This document shows positions 1-6,334 of a DNA stretch of 8,776 nucleotides, one piece after another. Position 1 is the first letter of the stretch; each line of letters starts with the position of its first letter. The stretch is from Bacilli bacterium (GTDB lineage Bacteria; Bacillota; Bacilli; Tumebacillales; JAQBPP01). The notes under the pieces were generated by a model. It saw only the letters and a list, made by a program, of their open reading frames with translations. It made no database searches and had not been told where the DNA came from. The DNA lies in contig JAQBPP010000322.1 in assembly GCA_028287455.1 (NCBI GenBank), positions 1-8,776 on the forward strand, read 5' to 3'. The position numbers and the translations under genes were made by a program.

Positions 1-316
1 TCTGAATCTGAATGCACCACAGTGGTTTCAGTTCCAATTCGATGAACGTTTAGGCATAGAGCTGCTGATCGTCTACGAGGATTGGGACGCCATTCCGAAG
101 AAAGTCCGCGAGCAGATCATTTTTCACTGGGAAGACATTCGAGGCAGAATACCTGATCGAATCAAGACACTAGATCACCAGTTGGAAGAGATTCAGCAGA
201 CAATCAACCAGGAGCAGAATTGGGAGCGAATCTGCGATTATTTTACGGAATCTCATACAATTGCTACTATAATAAACGAACTGAACATTTGGTACCGTAC
301 GCAGCAGGAGGTTTAA
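1..316 (+). CDS. Unrecognised protein, 3' end only (5' end outside window)
   Basis: An open frame runs from base 2 to a TAA at 314-316 and gives 104 C-terminal residues without a start, so the gene begins upstream of the window. I do not recognise the family. The fragment is rich in Glu, Gln, Ile and Trp. It starts with a short aromatic stretch (APQWFQFQF), then has a segment with alternating hydrophobic residues (LGIELLIVYEDWD, residues 17-29). Residues 52-72 (around RIKTLDHQLEEIQQTINQEQ) look like an amphipathic helix or short coiled coil. No signal peptide, membrane segment or metal-binding cluster is visible in this part. The ribosome binding site of the next gene lies inside its last codons and only 2 bases separate it from the next start, so the two are probably translationally coupled. 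The product may be a partner of the downstream ATPase; that is inference from position. That the frame is coding is likely, given full-length openness and the perfect junction. Confidence 0.75.
   Translation, partial: LNLNAPQWFQFQFDERLGIELLIVYEDWDAIPKKVREQIIFHWEDIRGRIPDRIKTLDHQLEEIQQTINQEQNWERICDYFTESHTIATIINELNIWYRTQQEV
306..311 (+). promoter_or_regulatory. Ribosome binding site that fixes the ATPase start
   Basis: AGGAGG lies 7 bases before the ATG at 319 and overlaps the last codons of the upstream gene. It decides between this ATG and the in-frame TTG at 220, which has no comparable site and would overlap the upstream gene by 97 bases. Confidence 0.85.
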
Positions 317-318
317 GC

Positions 319-1638
319 ATGTATCTCGACAACGTCATTGAAGAATTCAAACGTGTGAATCAAGCCGCAGACTCGGAAACAGCAGCAATCGAGCCGAGCC
401 GCCACTTATTTGCAGAACAACTCTTGCAATTTTTGCTGGATGACTGTGAACGATATCCGGATGAAGACATCCGCCTGGACACCCCGTTGTCTCTTCGATC
501 CATTTGGGAATTGGTACTGGTACGCAAAATCATTGAGGAATCAGAGCCTGCCCTTAGAATTTGGGCGAAGAAGATGCGGTCTAACAAGGAAGTTTTTTTC
601 CTTAAATTGTACGTGGATCGTTTGCGGTCGTCCATCAGCATTTACCTGAGGTGGGCAAATGCTTCGTGGCTGCAAGCATTCTCTAAACCTGTCGCGGTCG
701 AATCCCAGTTCACAATTGAACCTTTTGCTGTGTCCGATCGAGAGGGCAATGGAACTGTCCAATTAAGAAGACGCAAATCCAGCCTCTTCCACTCCATTTG
801 GGAACTGATCGTCTTCTCTGAAAGTGCAACTGCCCACTCCGAGCAGAAAATAGTGGAATTGCTTGAAGGCTACGCAGTTGAATGCGGCGTCGGGATATTT
901 GCTGAATATATTTCAGCGAGGTGGGCGGGTTGCATTCAACCGGTCGGTCACCCGCCTGGGAAGCAGTTGGAACAATTTATCGGATACATTGACATTCGTG
1001 AGCAGTTGATCGTAAACACACAGACGTTCTTGCGCGGAAAACCCGCTTTGAATGTATTATTATATGGAGACAGGGGTACAGGTAAATCCTCAACTGTACA
1101 TGCGCTTGTGAATAGGTTTTGGCAGCAGAGGCTGCGCTTAATTGAGGTAGATCGCGCTCATTACGAAACGATTCCCGGGTTATTTGCAGTTGTGGCCAAT
1201 CTTCCGTATTCTTTTATCATCCTGCTCGATGATTTGTCGTTTGATGAAGGCGAGTCCGAATACAAAACGTTGAAGGCAGCCCTTGATGGAGGAGCCCAAT
1301 CCGCGCCAGGCAATGTCGTGATTTATGCCACCAGCAACCGCAGGCATTTGCTGCAGGAATCATTTTCAGATAAAAATGATGTGCATGGTGATGACATACG
1401 GCGCTATGATACGATACAAGAGAAAATGTCTTTATCCGATCGGTTTGGACTAATCCTAAGTTTCTATTCACCAAGCCAAACTGAATATCTGGACATTGTC
1501 AAAGGATTGGCCGCTCAACATCAGCTTGAGGTGAACCAGCAGTTGATCGCTCGTGCTTTGCGTTTTGAACGTGAACATGCTGGCAGATCTCCGCGTGTTG
1601 CGGAACAATTTGTAAGTTGGGAACTCTCACAGCGTTAA
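319..1638 (+). CDS. DUF815 family P-loop ATPase
   Basis: A 439-residue AAA-like ATP-binding protein. The C-terminal half is a recognisable DUF815 module: a GYIDIREQL entry helix (about 222-230), Walker A GDRGTGKSS (250-258), Walker B IILLDDLSF (300-308), a sensor-1-like strand IYATSNRRHL (335-344), a RRYDTIQEKMSLSDRFG stretch (361-377), and a sensor-2-like GRSPRVAEQF (422-431) near the end. The N-terminal 210 residues are helical, not recognised, and contain two similar SIWEL segments (about 61-65 and 159-163). There is no signal peptide or membrane span, so it should be cytosolic. DUF815 proteins are known as ATPases of unknown physiological role, and I assign no reaction beyond ATP binding and probable hydrolysis. 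The start is the ATG behind AGGAGG; an in-frame TTG at 220 is rejected. It follows the upstream partial gene by 2 bases and precedes parE by 24, which points to co-transcription with topoisomerase IV. Confidence 0.9.
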   Translation: MYLDNVIEEFKRVNQAADSETAAIEPSRHLFAEQLLQFLLDDCERYPDEDIRLDTPLSLRSIWELVLVRKIIEESEPALRIWAKKMRSNKEVFFLKLYVDRLRSSISIYLRWANASWLQAFSKPVAVESQFTIEPFAVSDREGNGTVQLRRRKSSLFHSIWELIVFSESATAHSEQKIVELLEGYAVECGVGIFAEYISARWAGCIQPVGHPPGKQLEQFIGYIDIREQLIVNTQTFLRGKPALNVLLYGDRGTGKSSTVHALVNRFWQQRLRLIEVDRAHYETIPGLFAVVANLPYSFIILLDDLSFDEGESEYKTLKAALDGGAQSAPGNVVIYATSNRRHLLQESFSDKNDVHGDDIRRYDTIQEKMSLSDRFGLILSFYSPSQTEYLDIVKGLAAQHQLEVNQQLIARALRFEREHAGRSPRVAEQFVSWELSQR

Positions 1639-1650
1639 GCACATGGTGAG

Positions 1651-1657
1651 AAAGGGG
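1651..1657 (+). promoter_or_regulatory. Ribosome binding site of parE
   Basis: AAAGGGG lies 5 bases before the ATG at 1663 in the 24-base gap after the ATPase gene. It supports that start over the in-frame ATG at 1678. Confidence 0.6.
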
Positions 1658-1662
1658 CATAT

Positions 1663-3651
1663 ATGATCAACGAAGCAATGAATACCTCAGGTTACAATGA
1701 AGACGACATACAAGTATTAGAGGGTTTGACAGCAGTACGCAGGCGCCCTGGTATGTACATCGGCACCACGGGTCCACAAGGACTGAACCATCTGGTCAAA
1801 GAAATTGTGGATAACGCGGTTGACGAGGCCATGGCGGGATACTGCAATCAAATTAACGTGATTCTACACAAAGATGGCAGTGTTACGGTGAATGATAATG
1901 GCCGCGGCATCCCGACTGGTATGCATCGAACAGGCAAGCCCACTCCCGAAGTAGTCTACACAGTGCTGCACGCTGGCGGGAAATTTGGCGGCGGTGGGTA
2001 TAAAACATCGGGTGGCTTGCATGGCGTTGGCGCCAGTGTTGTGAACGCTTTGTCTGAATACCTGGAAGTGGAGATCCATCGTGATGGGTTCGCTTATCGG
2101 CAGCGGTTCGCTTCTTATACTGAAGAGTTGAATGGGGAAACCGTGGAGCATGTTGGCAAAGCAGTCACAGATCTGGTGCTGATCGGACCTAGCCGGAAAA
2201 CAGGCACTTCTGTAACGTTCAAACCTGATCCGTTAGTATTTACGCATGGGACGCAGCTGAATTTCGACGCTTTGGCAGAGCGCCTGCAGGAGCTCGCCTA
2301 CTTAAATCGGGGACTGTCCATTACACTGCTTGATGAGCGCGGCTTGGGGCGTACTGAACATTACCAATATGCTGGCGGCATCACTGAGTTTGTCACGTTT
2401 TTAAATCAGGAAAAAGAAACCCTGCATCCAGTTTGGCACGCCAAAGGAGAGCGGGATGGAATTGAAGTTGAAATTGCTCTGCAGTACAACACGAGTTTTA
2501 ATGAGACATTGGTTTCCTTTGTCAATTGTATTCCCACACGCAGCGGCGGAACGCATGAAAGAGGCTTTAAAAATGCTCATACGCGGGTGCTTAATGAATT
2601 CGCCAAAAAATTAGGCATGCTAAAAGAGAAAGATAAAAATCTCGAAGGAGATACGCTCCGGGAAGGCCTGCTGGCCATCCTGTCCGTGCGCATGTCAGAG
2701 ACCGAATTTGTCGGACAAACCAAAGATAAGTTAGGCAGTGAGGACGCTCAAACGGCAGTATCTGCCGTGTTTGCAGATAAATTTGCTATCTTTCTCGAGG
2801 AAAATCCGGATATTGCCGCTGTCTTGCTGCACAAAGCGATCTCCGCACAACGGGCGAGAGATGTCGCCAGAAAAGCGCTGGAAGAAGCAAGAAGCGGCGA
2901 AAAAGGTAAAAAAGGAGAACGCAAAGTACTCAACGAAAAATTGACCTCTCCTTATTCCAAAGATCCATCTGAATGCGAGCTGTTTATCGTAGAAGGGGAT
3001 TCTGCAGGCGGCAGTGCGAAACAAGGACGCAACAGCCGCTTTCAAGGTATTTTGCCCCTGCGTGGAAAATCATTGAATGTAGAAAAAGTGGACGATTTCG
3101 CCAAAATTCTCGGCAACAAGGAAATTTCGTCGATCGTCGATGCGATTGGGGCAGGTCTTGGCGCGAGTTTTGACAGCAGTGCTGCACGTTATTCCAAAAT
3201 CATAATTATGAGTGATGCGGATTACGATGGCGGCCATATTCAAACGCTGTTAGTCACCTTTTTCTACCGCTATATGCATGCTTTGATTGAAGAAGGGCGA
3301 GTCTATGTGGCACAACCTCCTTTGTTCAAGCTGGCAGCAAGCAAGAAAGGCAAAGGTCAATCGGCTGAATCGCAGTATGCCTGGTCTGAACATCAATTGG
3401 AAGAATTGCTAAAACCTTTGCGCAAACAGAATACGTCATTTGAAATTCAACGGTACAAAGGATTAGGTGAAATGAACCCCGAGCAGTTATGGGAAACCAC
3501 AATGAATCCAGAGACCAGAACGCTGATCCGGATCGATATAGGTGATAAGTCGCGTGCAGAGCGCCGGATTACCACATTGATGGGACAAAAGGCGGAACCG
3601 CGGCGCAAATGGATTCAAGAAAACGTAGATTTTAGTTTATTAGAGGAGTAG
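1663..3651 (+). CDS. parE: DNA topoisomerase IV subunit B (ParE/GrlB)
   Basis: The 662-residue ATPase subunit of topoisomerase IV, which with ParC decatenates and relaxes DNA in the cytosol. Visible in order: the N-terminal VLEGLTAVRRRPGMYIG; the GHKL ATPase site with E47 (general base) and N51 in KEIVDNAVDEA; D78 in NDNGRGIP; the lid TSGGLHGVGASVVNALS (115-131); and the QTK loop (352-354) whose Lys contacts the gamma-phosphate. The Toprim domain follows, with EGDSAGG (E444), PLRGKSLNVEK (465-475) and the metal-binding D518/D520/D522 in SDADYDGGHI. The end carries RYKGLGEMNPEQLWETTM (597-614). The length is right for the Gram-positive short type without the insertion of enterobacterial GyrB. 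The Toprim loop reads DADYDGGH where DAD(V/T)DG(A/S)H is usual; all metal ligands are kept. It could be GyrB by motifs alone. The parC-type neighbour and the absence of recF/dnaA context favour ParE. The TAG stop lies just behind the ribosome binding site of parC. Confidence 0.93.
   Translation: MINEAMNTSGYNEDDIQVLEGLTAVRRRPGMYIGTTGPQGLNHLVKEIVDNAVDEAMAGYCNQINVILHKDGSVTVNDNGRGIPTGMHRTGKPTPEVVYTVLHAGGKFGGGGYKTSGGLHGVGASVVNALSEYLEVEIHRDGFAYRQRFASYTEELNGETVEHVGKAVTDLVLIGPSRKTGTSVTFKPDPLVFTHGTQLNFDALAERLQELAYLNRGLSITLLDERGLGRTEHYQYAGGITEFVTFLNQEKETLHPVWHAKGERDGIEVEIALQYNTSFNETLVSFVNCIPTRSGGTHERGFKNAHTRVLNEFAKKLGMLKEKDKNLEGDTLREGLLAILSVRMSETEFVGQTKDKLGSEDAQTAVSAVFADKFAIFLEENPDIAAVLLHKAISAQRARDVARKALEEARSGEKGKKGERKVLNEKLTSPYSKDPSECELFIVEGDSAGGSAKQGRNSRFQGILPLRGKSLNVEKVDDFAKILGNKEISSIVDAIGAGLGASFDSSAARYSKIIIMSDADYDGGHIQTLLVTFFYRYMHALIEEGRVYVAQPPLFKLAASKKGKGQSAESQYAWSEHQLEELLKPLRKQNTSFEIQRYKGLGEMNPEQLWETTMNPETRTLIRIDIGDKSRAERRITTLMGQKAEPRRKWIQENVDFSLLEE
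3642..3648 (+). promoter_or_regulatory. Ribosome binding site of parC, inside the end of parE
   Basis: AGAGGAG overlaps the last codons of parE. It is 8 bases from an in-frame TTG (3657) and 11 bases from the adjacent ATG (3660), so spacing alone does not settle the start; ATG is chosen on codon preference. The arrangement implies translational coupling of the two subunits. Confidence 0.7.
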
Positions 3652-3659
3652 ATGCCTTG

Positions 3660-6131
3660 ATGTCTATAGAAGAAAAAGTACTCCCGATGGAATTAGCTGA
3701 TTTAATCGGCGACCGGTTCGGTGACTACAGTAAATATGTCATTTCCAGCCGTGCAATTCCTGATGCACGCGATGGATTAAAACCTGTACAGCGAAGAATT
3801 CTCTACACCATGTTTGATGAAGGGAACACACCAGACAAACCTTACCGGAAATCGGCGCGAACGGTGGGGTCTGTCATGGGGCGGTTTCACCCGCATGGCG
3901 ATTCTTCCATTTACCAAGCGCTAGTCACCATGGCTCAGCCGTTTCAAAAGCGGCATGTTTTAATCGACGGGCATGGCAATTTCGGTTCAATGGATGATGA
4001 TCCAGCGGCTGCCATGCGTTATACAGAGGCCAGGTTATCATTGATTGCAATGGAATTGCTCCGTGATATCAAGAAAAACACGGTAGATTTCCTGCCTAAC
4101 TTCGACAATACAGAGGATCAGCCCAGTGTTCTGCCTGCGCGTTTCCCGAATCTGCTGATCAACGGCGTACAGGGCATCGCGTCTGGATTTGCGACCAATA
4201 TCCCCACGCATAATTTAGGTGAAATCATCACGGCTGCCATTCATTATATTGATCACCCGCAGATGGCAATGGATGAACTGATGGAGATTGTGCCCGGTCC
4301 TGATTTCCCAACCGGTGGGGTAGTCATTGGACGCGATGGAATCAGGCAGGCTTATGACACTGGAAAAGGCAGCTTCCACATACGCGCAGCCTATACCGTT
4401 GAACCGATCAAAGGCGGCCGTCAGCAGATTGTAATAACCGAATTGCCCTATCAGGTGATTAAGCAAAACCTGGTGAACATCATTGAAGAAATTCGATTAA
4501 ACAAACGTGTCGAGGGAATCGCCGAAGTCAGGGATGAAACGGATCGAAACAGCGGCCAGGCCCGCTGCCGGGTAGTCATTGAATTGAAGAAAGAGGCGGA
4601 TACTCAATCCGTGCTTGGCTATCTTTTACAAAAAACGGATCTGCAAATCAGTTTTGGCATGAATTTAGTTGCGATCGTAGAAGGTGCACCAAAACAACTG
4701 AGTATTTTGCAGGCGTTAGACGCTTATATCAAGCATCAGATTGTAGTAATTCGCCGCCGTACTGAGTTTGAACTGTCGCGTGCCAAAGAGCGTGCCCATA
4801 TTGTCCAAGGCTATGTGAAGGCGTTAAACATCATTGATGAAATTATCGCAACGATCAAAGGCTCGGACAATCGCTCTGCAGCACAGCAAAACTTAATTGC
4901 GAAGTTTGGGTTTTCCGTGGAACAGTCAGATGCTATTTTAACGCTTCAGTTGTATCGTCTGACAAATCTGGAGATCCATGCACTGGAAAAAGAGTTGGCT
5001 CAACTGCAGAAGTTTATTGCAGGTTGTGAATCAACTTTGTCAAGTGAGAAAAAACTGCTTGGCATACTCAAGACCGAATTAGCCGAAACTCGTGACCGCT
5101 TCGCGTCGGCACGAATGACGAAGATTCAGGACGAAATGGAAAAAATTAAAGTCAATCTCGAAGCGATCGTGGCAGCAGAGGATGTATTTGTGACGTTTAC
5201 GAGAGAAGGATATATTAAAAGAGTACCGAAACGTTCCTTTTCCAGATCTGGCGGTGAACTGGAAACAGCTGGCGTCAAAGAAAACGACCGGATCGAATTC
5301 CTGATCGAAACTACTACGATCGATACGCTTTATCTGTTCACTGCAGGCGGACAATCGTTCCGTTTGCCCGTACATTTAATCCCGGAATTTAAGTGGAAAG
5401 ATCCTGGCGCTGCAATTGTTAATGTGTTGCCGATTGAGAAAACAGATCGGGTAGTGTCGATCGTCGTAGCTCCAAAGCAGGAAGACAGAGGCGAGCAATT
5501 CGTCATGCTGTTTACGAAACAGGGAATGTGCAAAAGAACCACAATTGTCGAATACGAAACAAAACGCACCACAGCGATTGCAGCCATCGGGTTGAAGGAA
5601 CATGACGAAGTGATCGCCGCAATCAAAACGCATGGAGAAGGAACAGTGCTGGTCACCACTCACTTTGGCAAAACGCTGCATTTTGGCGAGCATGAGATTA
5701 ACGTAATCGGTCGTGCGGGCAGCGGAGTTAAGGCAATCAAGGTGCAGGAAGGCGATTTTGTGGTTAGCGCGGCGGTGGCTATCGGAAGCGAGTACCATTA
5801 TGTAGTGTTCTCCCATCGCGGCATCGCCAAGCGAACTCCGATTGTGAATTATACCCTTCAGTCTCGTGCTGGCAAAGGACTAAGCACAATCAAAGAGTAC
5901 AAACGAAATCCACACCAAATCATTGCGGCCTTTTTGCTTCCGCAAAGCAGTCAGGATGCCAATGAACCCACAGTAACAGCCTGCACTACGAGCAAGGGAA
6001 GGCTGCTGTTGATTGAAGACCAGGTAATCTCGGTGCAGAAAAGGGAAGATATGGGCGTTTCAATCGCAGATGATCTGCTGCTCGATGAGACAGTAGTTCA
6101 GGTGATTCGAACCCAGAAGCTTTCGTCCTAA
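3660..6131 (+). CDS. parC: DNA topoisomerase IV subunit A (ParC/GrlA)
   Basis: The 823-residue DNA cleavage-religation subunit of topoisomerase IV, partner of ParE. Numbering is from the ATG; the TTG at 3657 would add one residue. Seen: the N-terminal DRFGDYSKYVISSRAIPDARDGLKP; a winged-helix region with RFHPHGDSSIYQALV (about 75-89); the catalytic Tyr121 next to Arg120 in AAAMRYTEARL; the DNA-bending Ile181 in ATNIPTHN; the tower and long coiled coil (about 350-490); and a beta-pinwheel C-terminal domain (about 505-823). ParC rather than GyrA is indicated by the pinwheel wording GRAGSGVKAIKVQEGD and KEYKRNPHQI, typical of Gram-positive ParC, and by the loss of a canonical GyrA box in the first blade (SRSGGEL there). 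Odd points: Gln86 stands where GrlA of Staphylococcus aureus and E. coli ParC have Glu84, and QSRAGKG (734-740) resembles a GyrA box in a late blade. It begins 8 bases after parE. Confidence 0.93.
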   Translation: MSIEEKVLPMELADLIGDRFGDYSKYVISSRAIPDARDGLKPVQRRILYTMFDEGNTPDKPYRKSARTVGSVMGRFHPHGDSSIYQALVTMAQPFQKRHVLIDGHGNFGSMDDDPAAAMRYTEARLSLIAMELLRDIKKNTVDFLPNFDNTEDQPSVLPARFPNLLINGVQGIASGFATNIPTHNLGEIITAAIHYIDHPQMAMDELMEIVPGPDFPTGGVVIGRDGIRQAYDTGKGSFHIRAAYTVEPIKGGRQQIVITELPYQVIKQNLVNIIEEIRLNKRVEGIAEVRDETDRNSGQARCRVVIELKKEADTQSVLGYLLQKTDLQISFGMNLVAIVEGAPKQLSILQALDAYIKHQIVVIRRRTEFELSRAKERAHIVQGYVKALNIIDEIIATIKGSDNRSAAQQNLIAKFGFSVEQSDAILTLQLYRLTNLEIHALEKELAQLQKFIAGCESTLSSEKKLLGILKTELAETRDRFASARMTKIQDEMEKIKVNLEAIVAAEDVFVTFTREGYIKRVPKRSFSRSGGELETAGVKENDRIEFLIETTTIDTLYLFTAGGQSFRLPVHLIPEFKWKDPGAAIVNVLPIEKTDRVVSIVVAPKQEDRGEQFVMLFTKQGMCKRTTIVEYETKRTTAIAAIGLKEHDEVIAAIKTHGEGTVLVTTHFGKTLHFGEHEINVIGRAGSGVKAIKVQEGDFVVSAAVAIGSEYHYVVFSHRGIAKRTPIVNYTLQSRAGKGLSTIKEYKRNPHQIIAAFLLPQSSQDANEPTVTACTTSKGRLLLIEDQVISVQKREDMGVSIADDLLLDETVVQVIRTQKLSS

Positions 6132-6159
6132 AACTCGAATTGTACTATTCGCAGTATTC

Positions 6160-6285
6160 ATGTATCTGGGAGGAATTACAAGCGATTGTATGGATCCCAT
6201 CCCTGAACGCATTAAACTGCCAACTACCACGAATGAAAGCGGTATACGGCGTTTAATAAACTATGTCTTTCTACACGCCATATGA
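6160..6285 (+). CDS. Doubtful small ORF upstream of the exporter genes (possible leader peptide)
   Basis: An open frame of 41 codons from ATG 6160 to TGA 6283-6285, or 31 codons from the internal ATG at 6190. The product would start MYLGGITSDCMDPIPERIK or MDPIPERIK and end INYVFLHAI. No family is recognised. A GGGAGGA element at 6168-6174 is purine-rich enough to be a ribosome binding site, but it lies 15 bases before ATG 6190, longer than the usual spacing, and inside the frame begun at 6160, which itself has no such site. It is worth listing because the bmrCD exporter of Bacillus subtilis is preceded by a translated leader ORF (bmrB) that controls its transcription. Chance openness over 126 bases is quite possible. 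Confidence 0.2.
   Translation: MYLGGITSDCMDPIPERIKLPTTTNESGIRRLINYVFLHAI
6243..6284. repeat. Imperfect inverted repeat upstream of the exporter genes
   Basis: The left arm ATACGGCGT (6244-6252) pairs with ACGCCATAT (6275-6283) at 8 of 9 positions, with one C-A mismatch and a possible extra T-G pair outside it. The loop is 22 bases and A/T-rich. It overlaps the end of the doubtful small ORF and ends over the TATGAT sequence, so it could be an operator or an RNA hairpin. No T-run follows directly, so it is not an intrinsic terminator as it stands. It may be a chance palindrome. Confidence 0.3.
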
Positions 6286-6319
6286 TAAACTCAACCTGTT
6301 TTTTGATCTAGGGAGAGGC

Positions 6320-6325
6320 AGGAGG
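6320..6325 (+). promoter_or_regulatory. Ribosome binding site of the first exporter gene
   Basis: AGGAGG, 9 bases before the ATG at 6335, is a near-perfect Shine-Dalgarno sequence and fixes the start. Confidence 0.85.
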
Positions 6326-6334
6326 ATCTAGCAC

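Larger units (their letters stand above)
6132..6334 (+). other. Intergenic region between topoisomerase IV and exporter genes
   Basis: This is the only sizeable gap in the window. Just after the parC stop, CGAAT-(6 bases)-ATTCG (6136-6151) could form a 5-bp stem, but it is A/T-poor in G:C pairs and has no following T-run, so it is not a credible terminator. TATGAT at 6281-6286 resembles a sigma-A -10 box, but no acceptable -35 box lies 16-18 bases upstream. TTGTAC at 6140 with TATCTG 17 bases on is an equally weak pair. A T-run at 6299-6304 has no GC-rich stem before it. The promoter of the exporter operon is therefore not identified, and read-through from parC cannot be excluded. Confidence 0.6.

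Noticed and set aside
220..318. An N-terminal extension of the ATPase by 33 residues from TTG at 220
   Set aside because: It overlaps the upstream coding frame by 97 bases, lacks a good ribosome binding site, and the ATG at 319 has AGGAGG at ideal spacing.
5376..5816. A 146-codon minus-strand frame inside parC
   Set aside because: It is antisense to the conserved pinwheel domain of ParC, and its His/Cys/Phe-rich composition is typical of a shadow frame.
1663..6131. Assignment of the topoisomerase genes as gyrB-gyrA
   Set aside because: The second protein lacks a canonical GyrA box in its first blade and has Gram-positive ParC wording late in the C-terminal domain; the usual recF/dnaA neighbours of gyrBA are absent.
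6287..6304. AAAC-loop-GTTT followed by a T-run, as an intrinsic terminator
   Set aside because: The stem is only four pairs with one G:C, far too weak, and it lies only about 30 bases before the exporter start.
6305..6331. Direct repeat GATCTAG at 6305-6311 and 6325-6331 around the ribosome binding site
   Set aside because: Seven bases repeated at 20-base spacing, with no inverted ends and no mobile gene nearby; chance is enough to explain it.
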